From assembly GCA_021399445.1 (NCBI GenBank), contig JAJTUQ010000003.1, positions 4,092,001 to 4,156,000 on the forward strand: 64,000 nucleotides of DNA, read 5' to 3'. This DNA comes from Xylogone sp. PMI_703 (taxonomy: Eukaryota; Ascomycota; Leotiomycetes). Numbering within the stretch: position 1 is the first letter of the stretch; the number at the start of each line of letters is the position of its first letter. The translations under genes and the position numbers were made by a program. Shown one piece after another: positions 25,001 to 37,781 of this stretch. The notes beneath the pieces were generated by a model. It searched no databases, was not told the DNA's origin, and saw nothing but the letters and a program-made list of their open reading frames with translations.

Positions 25001-28000
25001 CCTGTCCCGGCCCCCATCGACGGCGATAGCAACGTTTCTGATCGCGGAGCACCATCTTGCGATACTGAAGGAAGTCATGATTTTCTGGACCCCTTGCATG
25101 CCTAGGGCTCGCGCCTGGACCATCCGGATGAATTCGAGTCCTGCGATGCTGGAGCTCCGTAAGTCCGCCCTCGTGGAAGCAGAAGTTGTTCCAGGAAGTT
25201 GCAATTAGGTTTTTGTACACCGCGACCAAGCGTGTATTTTAGTTTGTTCTCGGTTCAGCTGTGTAATCGATAAGCACGCGAGATTCCACAGGGTCCCGCC
25301 CAACTCAATGTTCATTTAGAGTTGCTACCGGTAGGGCGTTCCTAGCCGGCATCTGCATGGAGATGTCCCATGGTTATTTGGGACGGAAGAGACGAACACA
25401 TGCCAACAATGATCCAGAAACCGGGACCAGCCACCCGCCTTAAGCAACCCCGCGAAGGTATTTAGGCGTGATATCCGATGGGTAAGGCCCGCTAAACGGT
25501 CTGCATGAGTATCCGCGGATAAGGTCCCATGGCTCTGGATTGTTTTTCTACCTCTCGGAGAAATGGCAGAATTGGCGAATTCCTTGCCGAACATAGCCAC
25601 AATAGGGCCGATCTTTAATATTCCGATGATGAGGAAGGTGAATTCTCAGCAGCGTGTCTTGCTTTCTCTGTCTTCGAGCGATGCATCAAAGCGAATGGCA
25701 TTATCGAGCTCTGAACGGCATCAGTCCAAGCGTCAGATTAGGCAGCCCAAGGCGGAAAAGACGGCAGGCTTGCTCGACTATGCTAAAGTGGATTTCCACG
25801 GGGTCGGAATCGTGTGCTTTGACCTCTGGCTATCCTCAAACTGGTTATTGACAGTTTGGACTTTGCCGGGATCGAGCAATCCTTTGGGAGGCGGCAGAAA
25901 TTCGGTTAGGTGCGATACTGATTTTGTGGGATTAATAGATGAACGGCTAAAAGGGGAATCTTGCGGAGAATTCTCTTCTCAAAAACGCCATATGCTTTGA
26001 TGGAAGTGGAGGTGCATCGTGCTTGCTCCGCGCATTCCTAATACTGTAGTAACATCCTAAGAGCTTGTATGCGATGTACTCCTAAGTTTTTGCTTAGGAT
26101 GCTTCGAGCTAACCTGGTTTTCAAAAATGCGCCCAGCACATGATCAGTGTATGAATGCGCATTGAAAATTTTCAATAGTCCCATGGCAGCATTGATAGCT
26201 GTTGAATTCGAACTGTGCTTCTTTTTTCATTCTATGCGTCGCAATTGCGATATGTCGAATTCTGGAAGAAAGCCTCCCCAGCCACATGGCGACGTGGCAT
26301 TCCAGGGTCATCCATGCCTCTGGCCGGGCTGGTGGATTCTCCGCTCACGCGGATCTGGACGGATTTTAGGGTCGCGAGGGTCGTAAGATTAGTGGACCTT
26401 GCTAGCAACATCGTTAAGCCTAAAAATGCTACGCTACAAGCGACGATAGCCGGGGGTTTGAAGCCGATTAGTGTACGGTACTGTATCTCCAGTAGCTACT
26501 TTGGTGATTTGTGTCATCTGCCCTCATTTCTGAGTTTGTGTAGCATTTATTGCTCAACCGCGAATGTTGGTTGTCTGTTTCGCCGCACAGATTGCTGCTC
26601 TAAAAATATCCTTCGTAAGACCGAGAACGTTGGCTCCTTGTATCGTTGGTGTGTCAAATGCCCGCCTGGTTGATAGTGCAACAGGGAAGTTGAAGCTGGA
26701 AGAGTTCCGAGAATTGTTGGCAGAGAGCGATCCCAAGATCAGAGCTAAAAAAAATGCGATATCGCTGCTGTGATTCCAAATTGTTACGGCTCGGCTCTGA
26801 TTTGATTATCATGGCATGCGGTTTTGGGTGGCTTGCTGCTGTGTAGACAACGATAGATGTTGCGGCATATAGAGTAGCAGAGTAATATCGGAATCTCGGA
26901 AATGCATGGTCCTATTCTGCACTGAGTTAGAGGGCTTGCGATCGGATACATAAAATTGTGAGTTGGCTTTCCGTCAGTGTCGGAGGCCGTAATGCGTCCT
27001 CCAGGAGCAACATCACCGCGGAGGGGCTTCCGCTGACGTAGTGCATCAGAGCCCGGAGGATATTAGATCTGCTGAGGCCACAAGACAAGAAGAACAGACG
27101 CCAGGTGGCGCCGTCACCGACTTTTCGGTATTGCATCTGTTAAGGGACTGTTGATTCGAAGGGTCTGATCACGCAGGGCCGCTCCCGGGAGGGGTGAAGA
27201 CTGGAACATGCATCCTGCACTTGACAGCCAGGTCCTTGGCGCAAGAAGGCACCAATGTCGTGAGGAGAATTCGCAAAGTACTCCTTCTGTACTGTGTATG
27301 TACTGGGGCTCCACCACCTCCCATATTTTAGATGAAACGATGATTGGTTTTCGTACCTGTGCCTCGATTGATGCAAGGAAAAGTCGGTGGGAGAGCGAAA
27401 GACGAAAGAAGTGGTGCTTGAATCAGTGGAAAGGTTGGACCTACATTGTGGTGGCACTGTAACTCTCCCCCTGGCAGAAGGTTACAGCCTGCCACGCTTG
27501 CTGGTGTGGGGTATAGCAGCGATTTGCAGGGTCAAAGGGTCCCCGAGATTTAGGGCTTCCACAACAGGAAGGGACCTTGTATCGGGGTCTGATCCCCTCG
27601 CGATATTTCAGTAATTAATCGCAACAATGGGAAAGTGAGAAAGGAAAGGAAGAAGAAAAAAAGAAGCACGCAGCAAGTTGCAAGATTGACAGCTGCGTGT
27701 TCCGAAGATCTCTGCTTTCCCTAGGCGCAGAGTATATTTGGAATAGAAGGCCAAGGGAGAGAAAAAAGCAAATGAAAAAGAACATGGCAGAGCATGTCGA
27801 TTGGATTTCGACTTTCGATGTAATGCAGGTGAACAGTGCATGTGTTTGGTAGGCGCATACAGTCTATTGTCTGCGCTATTGTAAGCACAAAACAATGAGG
27901 AAGCAAGGGCAAAAAGGCAAGGAAGAGAAAAAGAAAAGAGGACAAAGAAGTAAGTTGAAGCAAGTAAAGCAATACTCCTGTTGATGAAAGTAGGGGTATC

Positions 28001-29940
28001 TTCCGAGCTTCACTTACTTCCAAGCAACGGACGGGTATTACCGCGACCAGAAGAGCCAACAATAAACCAGCAAAAAGAAAAATTATCTGTAGAGAAGAGG
28101 AAAAAGCAACTCAATGGATGCATCACCTGCATTGTTACAAGATCAAAGGGTAGCTGCAGGATCTCAGACCGCTATTTTGCTTTTTGAACTTGGATCTGCT
28201 GGTGGACGAGGCTGCGACTTTTGACTTGGATTGGTGATGCGGCTGAGGGATTACTGAGATGGATGATCGAAGAAAGGTAAGTAAGATTGCCCTCGGTACC
28301 CAAGCTGTTCACTCGAGTTACGCAAAGAAGGTGGACGTGGAGGAAATGCAAAGGACGATGATGCAGATGATGTAGAGTTCACGGGCAGGTTTAGCCGGTG
28401 ATGGTGGGCGTGCTGGCTTGATCATAGGCAAGAAGCAAACCAAGCTACCTGGAAGCCAACCAACGATGGAAGCATCTTCGTTTTCCACCCAATGAATGCT
28501 GCTTGATATCTGAATGGGACGACTATATAATGCACCGCTAGCAGTGAGTGCTGTAGTAACCGTGTAAGGAAGAGGCTGGTTTTTTTTTCGCCGTGCCCGT
28601 TAGTCAGTTCTTACCAATGAGACCATAGAGTGGCTACAAGGCAAGGATGCAGCGAGAAAGACGAGGTGCATGCGCGTGGTTTTGGCGGTACCGGTACTGT
28701 ATCTCTGTCACATATAGTATCTGGAACATCGGGGACATCTGGAAGCAAGATGCTGTACAGTAGCTGTAGTGGACGGTGATCTCGGGCGGACCAGATCGAT
28801 GGGAACTACTTTCGAGTTTCGGAGATATCCCTGTAGCGCCGTTGAGAAATCGGGTGATTTACCGTCATGCCAAATCTAGATTGTGTCTCGCTTTTGGCCG
28901 TCTGGGCTGCATGTTGCGCAGATTCATGTCTTAGGTATCTTATTGGCAATTATTAGGTGGCGCCTGCTGCACCGCGTTTGATACCCAAAGCCAACCTGTC
29001 CTGGAATTTTTTGATTGCCGCAACTGCAACTGGCAGGGCGAAAAGGTTGAGAGTGGATGGTACTGTTGTATCTTTATATGTTTGTGAAGAAAAAAATGAG
29101 AAGCATTAAGCATTGTCTGTCACCCAGAGCATAACCACGGTTGTATGCAACGGTGCGCCGTTTGTGGTCTCCTCGACACCGACTTCCCCCCGCTTCGGAC
29201 CAAGGACGGCCATGAGAGCCACGAGAGCCACCGAGGCTGGCGGCGAAGGAAAGAGAATCGAGCTTTCTGGCGGACAGGGCGGCGCCAAGTGGACTGTACA
29301 TCACGATGTGTAGATGCGCAGCACACACAGAGCAATCCGCCGCCCGTGTCGACTGCTGTGCTACGGCACCAAAGGTACTAGCGCCGCCTTGGTTTGTCTG
29401 GTGACGCCCAGGCGCAGGGACGCTGGTGTGGTCTCTCGGTTGCTGCTGGGGGAGAGGAAGAGACCTCGAAGGGCTCCAGATGACGCTCGTCATGAGCTGG
29501 AAGAGCGATTAGCCTGCGTGCTCATAACTGCCAGTCATCACTGGGAGCAGGAGAGGCCGTGCATGGCCCGTCTCATTGGATCCGTCGTGAGAGAGAGATT
29601 GAGAGAGTGAGTGAACGGGTGTGCAAACCGGTACGTTAGGTGATGGTGATGGTGTTGACAAGGCTGACTGATCGAAGCCCATTGTGACATCAAACCCTAT
29701 GTTTTCTTTTCTTTCCTCTTTTGTTTTATCGCTTGAACTAGAAGAGGGGGACCAAAAAGGGCCACTTCGCTCCCCAGACGTGTCAAGCGCTGCAGATGCG
29801 AGTAAGCTTTTTTTCCTTCAGCCCAGTTTCTGCTGATGACGGTGAAGAAGAAAAAGTCCATCGAGTTACAGAATCATGCAGCAAGCAACAGCGCTGCCGA
29901 GAGAAGCCTGATCGTAGTTGGTCGTGTTGGTGTACAGTGC

Positions 29941-29973
29941 TAATACTGTGTTAATACTGTGCTAATACCGTAG
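29941..29973. repeat. 11-bp unit repeated three times
   Basis: TAATACTGTGT, TAATACTGTGC and TAATACCGTAG follow one another. A short minisatellite in the tract upstream of velC. Confidence 0.8.
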
Positions 29974-30742
29974 CTGGCGTGCGGTAGTCGGGGTGTGCAC
30001 GGGACCTGTCCCTCCCCCAGACGCAATCTCGCTCGCAAATCTCGCTGGGAAAATTGGGTCTCGCACGCCCCGGCCTCGCTGCACGGGCCCTGGTCCTGAG
30101 GCGCCCATCGCGCGCGCCCAGACGCCAGAAGGAGCTCCCTGGGCGGGTCCCCGAGATCAAGACGAGACGAACCACGGGGGAGCACAGGCCCTCCCTGGAA
30201 CCGCACTGCAGCTCCCCTCCCCCCCTAACGCAACCTACTCGACGCCCATTCTGCTCCCCTTCTCCTCCAGCATCATCGTCTTCCAGCATGCCAACCCCCC
30301 CAAACAGCGGCTCCCAGCGAGTGAGCCCGCCTTCTACACGCCCGCTAGCCTGCAGAATTCACGGCGCACCTGCCTGCCGCATCGTGCTGCCAGATCTCTC
30401 CCTCTCCCCTCCCCGCTCAAGCCAGTGGCCTGTTTGGAGCTTGCTTCCATCCGCCTAGCCCTGCCACCTGCATCCACCATCGTACACCAATCCCGCCAGC
30501 TGGATGCGTCGGTTAGTCAGTGAATAATAAGTGAATGGATGAGTGAGTGAGCAAAGCGTGAGATGTGTAATAATGCTGGAGAGTCGAGTCAGCCGGGAAG
30601 AGACAGAAGGTTAAGAGACAGGCAATCGGGCCATCTTGTTGACATCAGCCAGGTCAGTTCGCCGGGCATTGGTCAATGGTGAGCTGATGTTGGACCAATT
30701 CATCAAGCTTCTCCTCGCTGGGAAGCAGTGTTTGGCCCTGTA

Positions 30743-30826
30743 GGTGCGGGTGCGGGTACGGGCACAGATACCGATACCGATACAGAGACGGAGACAGAGA
30801 CAGAGACAGGCACAGGTACAGGTACA
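30743..30826. repeat. degenerate hexanucleotide array
   Basis: About fourteen hexamer units drift from GGTGCG through GATACC and GAGACA to CAGGTA. Because the unit is six bases, the frame stays open and encodes simple Thr-Asp, Thr-Glu and Thr-Gly dipeptides, which should not be mistaken for a gene. Confidence 0.8.
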
Positions 30827-33408
30827 AGCTGGCAGTGCTTTGCAGTACTGCAGTGCCGTGTACAGGCCGGAGCTTCTGTACCCTCTGGGATGCGCTGGAC
30901 TGTAGCAATCTGACAGTGCAGCATCAATGACGGCTCTGGGGGGTGTGAGTGAAGCCAAGCAGCCTGCCAGGCTAGCCTCCAAGCATCACCTCCAGCATGG
31001 CACAGTCCACCTTTTCCTCTCCACTTCCGCCGCTGCCCTCCACCTACTCCCTGCCTCGCTCTCTTTTCCTCCTACTGTGTACTGTACGAGTGTCCATCTC
31101 CACCCGCTGCCATCACAGCCTGCAGTCGCCTCGGCGTAGCATGGCGTCAAGAGGGAAGAGACAGAAGGGAGAGTCGTAGAGTACAGCGCTGTTGCAGTGC
31201 CGCGCGTTGCAGTAACAATGCATTGCAATGCCAGTGCGTTCCTGATCACTGCTATCAACGCACCTCCCCGACATCATCACCACTGCTGCTGCTGCTGCTG
31301 TTGCTGCTACCAACAACACCAAGCGACACATCGCCATTTTCCTCCTCTGCCTCCCCTATTGCTGTAGCATCCATCCAACTGCAGCGCTGGTGGGCCCTAG
31401 AACCGTTCCAGCCACGACGGGCGCTCTCAGGGCCCCATGTGAAAAGAGAAGCGCAGCGCCTCCATCAGGTTGCTTTTTGGGCGTGTGCGTGCGACTGGAG
31501 CTACGGTGCTGGCAATGGTCCCCCCCGTCAGCCCGTTCGTCCATCCGCGAATGGTGGCGCCGTGAATGTACCTGGTACATGATAGACCCTCTCCGTTTTG
31601 CCTCTTGCCTCTCTCTCGATCTCTCTCTTTGCGCTCTCGCACTCCTCTCTCACTCTCCCTCTGACCCTAACGGACCATGGCCCCTCCGCTACGACCACCT
31701 CCGCTGCCACCAAGTACTAATCCTGGCCGGCTGGCAGCTTGCCGTGCAGACAACTCGTGATGGATCCCAGCAGGGTGCTCTCCCCCCGTCCAAGCTTCGA
31801 GTATCAAGATTCGAAAGGCTTGAGTGGTCTGGTTCAGTCCAGTCACTCTTGCGCCGGCAATTCTAGCCCTCGTGCTGCTGCAACTGGAGACTCGACCAAC
31901 AGGTCTTTTTGACGCCTGGTTGCAGCTTGCAGCAAACTCTCTCCCTCCCCCTCCCTCGCCCATTCCAAAGAGGCGTTGGAGAGGCGCCGACTCCCCTGGT
32001 CACATATCGTAACTGGTGCTGCTCCCTCAGACCGTCACGGGTCTGCTAGACTGGTCTTGGCTTCGACTTTTGACCTGCCTCCATCCTCTCGACAGCATCC
32101 AATAAACATTATAGTTGCTCTGCTACCCTCTTCTCATCTCATTCTTCTCAAAAATCTGCAGCAACAATTCCTTTTTCCTTTTCCTCTCTTGGGACTTGCC
32201 CGCCATTCTGTCCGTGAGCTCGAGTCCTCCCTCAGACTCGAAGCGTTGCATTCTGCTCTTCTAGACACTGTCTTTCCTTCGTCACTTCGTGGCTTACCTT
32301 CTGCAGCTCAGGGCGATGACCTGACACCACATGCTTCATCTTGCAAAACCTTAAACTTTACCTATACGTCAGTTTCCCGGGCGTTGATCGTCTGTTCAAA
32401 AGAGCCAGCACACCGGCAAGAGAGGGTATTGAAGGGGGTGGCCTCCCGAGCCCGCGTCTCCTTGCACCTTCTCCCGGAGAACTTCAGATAGCCCTATCAG
32501 GTATCTCTCTGCCACCAGCCCCAAACATACCGGTGTCAACGCGCTACCCGGCCCTCAACACTCGCAAGTTACATGTACCCGCCCAAGACTTCCGTTGGTT
32601 CGTCAAGGCACACTTCGACTCCGGCGAGACCAATCAGCTTTTAACCACCTCCTTTGCACCCTTTCATCTTTTTCAGAAAAGCCCTTATTGTCTCCCCCTT
32701 CCAACTCTCCCACCACGATCAACCAGCCTGAATCGTTGTGGTGCCGTGTTCCGAAAAAGCCATTGCTGGATCGAAGCCAAAAAAGTGTTATTTGGTCTCG
32801 ACCCCTTGCACTCCTTTACCCCTCACCCAAGCCAGCCGTTTGGTTCCTTCCTTCCTTCCTATAACCTTAATTCCTGACGACAGCTCCTTCCATTAAACTT
32901 AGGACCGTTGCCAGCCGTCTTTCGGAACACTACCGAGAAGCAGCATCGGCAGGTAGGCATCAAAAGCACATTGCTCACTGTCTAGACTAGGCACCTATCC
33001 CCTATCGGTGACCATCACTAGCTTAGAGTACCAGAGCTCGGTCTGGATTTACGCCATAACCGCGTCAGTGTTCGTCTAGCTCCAACCTTGGTGGGCGAGA
33101 TCCAAAGCTTAGCCGGGTCGATCTAGAATCTAGGTTTCCCCCTCTGAGCAATCTGGTGATTATAACCCACTAGGCAGCCCAAGAGGTCATGCTTTCCTAG
33201 CGGGCGCGGTGAGAGAAAGGTATCCCTCATGCACATAATCTGTCAAAACCGTGGCGAGCCCTCCTCTGGTTGCTCTACTCTCCTTGTCAACCACAGGCCT
33301 TGCCTTTTGGAATCCGCAGCTGCCACTCTACCATCAAAGTTTAGCCCTTCGAATCGCGAAAGACACCCAGAGGAACCACAGTTTCCCAAACCGGAAGCTA
33401 CAGACTCC

Positions 33409-35152
33409 ATGAACACCGTGCAGGCGTCTCATGAATTTGCGGACGCAGCGACGGCCCAGATCCCCGAGTTGCAGAGGTGCGTACTACTTCACTGAGCGCG
33501 GGCGCAAAACCGGCAGGAGATGCTTCTGTTGTATTGGAAACTTCGAGCTAACTTGATCATGCAAAGTCATGACTGTCAACTTATCATCAAGCAAAAGCCC
33601 GAGAATGCACGGCTGGCTATTGGAAAGGAGAAAGGTGAGTTCTCTTACCATCCTTTCTTCTTTCTTCAATACTCTCCTATGAAGAGACCCTTCTAACCAG
33701 CGATGCTTCAGATCGCAAGCCTGTCGATCCGCCTCCCATAATACAGTTGAAGATTAGTCCAGCATCAGACCCTGCCCAGAACTACTTGCAAAGTAAGACG
33801 CAGCGATGACAGTGATGAAATCTTTCCCCCAAAGGTACTGACAATTTCTTCTTCCTCTGTTAGGTCCGTACTTTTTCATGACATGCAGTCTTGTGGGACT
33901 TGCAGACGGTAGACCAACTCCAGAAGGTCTCTCGGGGGCATTAGGGGGCACAGTCGTGTCGTCCTTACACCGGCTCAAGGATACTGACAACCAGGATGGC
34001 GCTTTCTTTGTATTTGGAGATCTCTCGGTGAAATTAGAAGGCCAGTTCCGGCTTCAGTTCAGCCTCTATGAGATGCGAGGTACCACATGCTATTATATCA
34101 AGTCCATCATATCAGAGCCGTTTACTGTGTATCCTGGCAAGAGCTGGCCTGGAATGGCGGAATCCACATTTCTCACGAGATCATTTAGTGATCAGGGCGT
34201 CCGACTAAGGCTGCGCAAGGAACCCAGAGCGCTCCTGCGAAAACGAGGGCCAGCTTCTGAGGATTACCAGCCACGTCACTATAGAACTCAGGCCCGGCAA
34301 CAGTCGGAATCGGGAGATAAGCAGTCCTACGCTGGTGGAGGTAACGAGTCGGACGAAACGCCGCGAACGACCTCAGTCGACCAGGTTGGTAATATAAAGT
34401 ACGAGATGCAATCCGGCGTCTACGATCAACGTGGAGGATATGGACATCATTCTCACGGGTCTTTTAGTTCCTATCCGGACGACCATTCTTCCAAGAGATC
34501 GAGGACTTCCTCAGACCAGAGCCAGACGCTTTCATTTAGTCATCCTTCCCAGTCGCTAGAGAGCCCACAATTTCAACCAAGGCTGTACAGTGATCCCCAG
34601 CACAATCCACAGTATATGCCTTTTGCTTCGTCGCAGCAGCAGACATATAATCTAGGATACACACAGTCTCCAGACACGCCATCAAGGGAACAGTATAGCT
34701 TTACGCAGAGATCAAGCACGGCTCAATCACCTGGTCCTCTATCCCCCTTTGATACTGGAAATATGCGATCACCGGCAGTGACAAATTACTATGCTCCTCA
34801 AACACAGGCTCGCTTTAACCCGATGTCCTATAGCACCATTCCCCAAGTGATAGGAACAGCATCGCCAAGGATGAGCTATGATAACCTGGGCTTCGGATCC
34901 ACTCAGCGAGACTCACCTTCGCTAAGTAGTTCTAGTATGGGGTTGTCAACGAGCTATGGAAGGATGAATCCGAATAGTAGTTACGCAGCCATGCAGGGAG
35001 CCGCCGCGTATGGCAGAAGAGAAGGTTACGAGGGGATGCTGTCGACAGGGCAGGATTTCGCTGTCGGAACCAGAACGTCTGCGCTGCCTTACTCCGCAGG
35101 TTTGGATATCAGCACGTCAGCGGCGCCAGGATCGCTGGAAGGTACTTTCTGA
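33409..35152 (+). CDS. velC: velvet-domain regulator, VelC type
   Basis: Velvet proteins are fungal DNA-binding regulators that couple development, light and secondary metabolism, often as dimers with VeA, VelB or VosA in the nucleus. Four exons: 33409-33476, 33567-33634, 33712-33792 and 33864-35152, total 501 residues, phases 2-1-1. The velvet domain begins with [20 protein letters not shown] and [16 protein letters not shown], then [48 protein letters not shown] and [19 protein letters not shown]. The [17 protein letters not shown] and [11 protein letters not shown] blocks resemble VelC more than VosA or VelB. The C-terminal ~270 residues are disordered, rich in Ser, Gln, Tyr and Pro. Start: [10 protein letters not shown] at 33409 is the best ATG; the frame is open upstream and another start at 33229 cannot be excluded. 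It stands downstream of an 11 kb gene-free tract. Confidence 0.92.
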
Positions 35153-37781
35153 TGACACGACAGGCCTGGAAGAAAAGTCACATCTTCGTTTCGCGTAGCC
35201 CTGTTGCCAGCCATTCTAATATTTTATACATTGAGTGTGAGGGCAGGCTCGGCAAATTGCTGGAAGCACAATAATTCTTCATTTGGTATCTAGGGCACCG
35301 GCGCATTGGGACAGTATTTGGTCATCAACGGGTACATGTTTGATACAGGAATTGGGATACGGGATTGGGAACACAGAATATGGGAAATGATCCATTGGCA
35401 CAGCATAATTGTTCGGCGAACGTCGGTTGAATAGGCGAGATGGGGAATCTAGGATAAGATAATTAGCATAACTGGCGGAGTTGCGGCGCGCAGGTCTGGA
35501 TCGACTCAGATTGGGCTGAGTATGGGTTAAAACAAAACATGGGGCATGTGTATGAAGTGGTATGAATTCTTTTTTTGTCTTTCTTGGGTTCTGCTTGATT
35601 CGTTTCATTTCATTTTATATATATACCCGACATAGCAGCTTTCTTTACTTTCTTTCAGGAATAAGGAAGAGAAATGAAGGGGGAATATCCATTCACAAAA
35701 AAAAGAAGGGTCTCGCGTGTTTTGGAGCTAACCAGGATCGCGGGGGGAAGAAGAAGAGGAATAGAGGAGACTCCAGGGGCATCGGCAGTGCTGTTTCTAT
35801 AACAGGCTTTCCTGAAAAATGGGAAGCTATGTACAGTAAATGTGCGCTCCAGTATGGTAGTCAAAAGTGATGATTCAGGACGAGGCCCGAAGGGAGGCTT
35901 TCTTGTATGTATTTATTCTACTTTTATCAAAATTTTTTACCCTTTTTGCTGCTACACTCTCCTGCAACACGTATTAAAGACATGGAGACTACTCTCCCTA
36001 TCCATGGTATAATTCCTCTCGTCCGAGACAATCTAGAATGGTACTTGCACTGCGCCCCCCTCTGTCTCCGTAATACTATGATCGACATCAACATCATCCC
36101 TTACCCAAACTCATAACCCCCTACATTTCGCGAGCACAGTATGGATGATCAAAATATGGTTTTATAGTTCAATGGATTCCAACCGACAGCAGTCAGTAAC
36201 AGTCGATACAATAATAATCCATACGAAGAGTCTAATACATCATGACTACCGTCCTACTTTCATTATACAAGAGTTCAACTAGCACAAACCTCGGTCCGAA
36301 GTGGAACGCTTACGTGCTATTAATGTGCTATCCGTCGATGCTTGCCTTTTCTATATATACTCGCTTCTTAAACACACCATAGCAAGTACCACAGTAAATC
36401 ATGAATAAAAATTCCAACATACAAGTTAAGATGGAAAGATATTCAAGACTAAATAAAGAAAGTCATCCCAAATACAGAGAATATTCAAAAAAGAAAGGTT
36501 AGATGAGCAAAAGAGTTCGTGCTCCATATATGCAGCTCACATATATACACGCCTGCATCTCCCCTGATATTCCACCACTTGTAGAGTAGTTATAACTAGG
36601 CTTTCATTCCCCTTCTTGCTCCTCCAGCCAACACAATTTGACCTGACCGTTGTACCATAACGGCGCTTGTTGTGTTGTTGTGACCTCTTGATATCCTCCT
36701 AGACATACATGCAGGAGGCCTACAGTACCGGTCCCCGTGAAGCAATTTAGAAACCCCCCCAGACTTGCAACAAAACTTGTGGTCACATCTGTTTCTGTCC
36801 AATCGTATTGAGATTCTGAGCTATCACTGACATGCAACAAAACTTTTTGGCCACAGCTAGATTCTCTCTCGTATTCAAGTTCTGAGCCATCATAGATGTG
36901 CAACAAAACTTGTGGCCAGAGCAAGCTCAATCAGTCAATCCTACTGTGTCATTTACCGCGTGAATATGTTCAGAGGTCCTCCTAGACATGCAACAAAACT
37001 TTGACCAGAGCAACCTTATAACCAATCGTATTGCAATTCTGAACGGTCTCAGACATGCAACAAAAGTGTTGGGCATTGCATTTCTAGGGGTTATAGCGCT
37101 ACGATTAGTCTAGCGGCTGGTAAAAGGTGAAGTTCGTAGGTGATGATAGGGGTAAGTAAGGGATTCACTTGGTGACGGGGTGGGTGGCTACATGGGTTGT
37201 TATGGACTATGGGAGGAGCTCAGAATATAAATATATGGATAAAACTCAAGCTGTGCATAGAGTGGATGCGAGGAAAGGGGTATGAATTATATTATGATTA
37301 TCGCATGGGCGTGTGGCATCTAGCTTGCCTTGATACTGTACTGTGTGCTGATTTGGTTGTGGGATGGGTCTATGCTATATATGCTTGCGATTTGGATTAC
37401 ATGGAAAGGCGGAGTTTGGCAAGGAGGTTTTGTTAGAACTTGTTTGTTTAGTGAAATGATTAACTTGATGGTTGTCTCTTATTCCACCTCCTTTTCCCTT
37501 TTAGCTTTTTCTCCTAAGCTGGTGCAGTGGAATATTTGTTGAAGCTGTTATGTTTTTGGCTTTAAAAAGCAAAGTAGCTGTGCAGATAGGATTGAGTGAT
37601 GTATGCCGTAGATGAAATGAGGTTCTAAAGGGTCTCCGATTATTCATATAATAGCAATGGTAGTCCGAAGTGTACTTTCGGGTAAGCTTGTTTCAAAAGA
37701 TCATTTGGGATTTTTTTATTTCTTTTTCTTGGTCCTATACATATATACAAGCTCTGATGCGCCCTGAAAATAGAACCATGT
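35153..37781. other. convergent intergenic between velC and a small minus gene
   Basis: Both neighbours end here, so the first few hundred bases on each side should be 3' UTR. AT-rich overall. Holds the 67-bp repeat array (annotated separately). Short frames on both strands have no recognisable content. Confidence 0.6.
36697..37080. repeat. degenerate ~67-bp tandem repeat array, about six units
   Basis: The core AGACATGCAACAAAACTT recurs at 36761, 36828, 36894, 36984 and 37051 with one- or two-base changes, and a more decayed copy starts at 36697. Spacing is 64, 67, 66, 90 and 67 bp, so one unit carries roughly 23 extra bases. A second block, CCAATCGTATTG followed by ATTCTGA, recurs inside units at about 36800 and 37022. 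The units are too diverged in sequence and spacing for a CRISPR. It lies between two convergent genes. Confidence 0.8.

Larger units (their letters stand above)
22040..33408. other. 11 kb gene-poor tract upstream of velC
   Basis: No recognisable gene in more than 11 kb, against a window average of about one gene per 3.5 kb. About 22.0-28.9 kb is moderately AT-rich with short frames, a poly-A run near 24228, and two minus-strand stretches (23661-24032 and 24551-25229) that look mildly protein-like but match nothing I know and have no clear start or splice partners. About 29.1-32.9 kb is GC-rich with pyrimidine tracts (31587-31670), a CTG-type trinucleotide run (31283-31308), an 11-bp repeat and a hexamer array. 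Much of the right end may be promoter and long leader of velC. Confidence 0.5.

Noticed and set aside
25563..26000. 145-residue plus-strand frame starting with ATG
   Set aside because: No recognisable domain, no neighbouring exons and composition like its surroundings; left out for lack of support.
29993..32877. Plus-strand frames of 120-180 residues upstream of velC
   Set aside because: GC-rich, Ser/Pro/Leu-rich translations without motifs; several frames open together.
36697..37080. CRISPR-like spaced repeats
   Set aside because: The repeats are diverged, the spacing varies, the between-repeat sequence is itself repeated, and the genome is eukaryotic.
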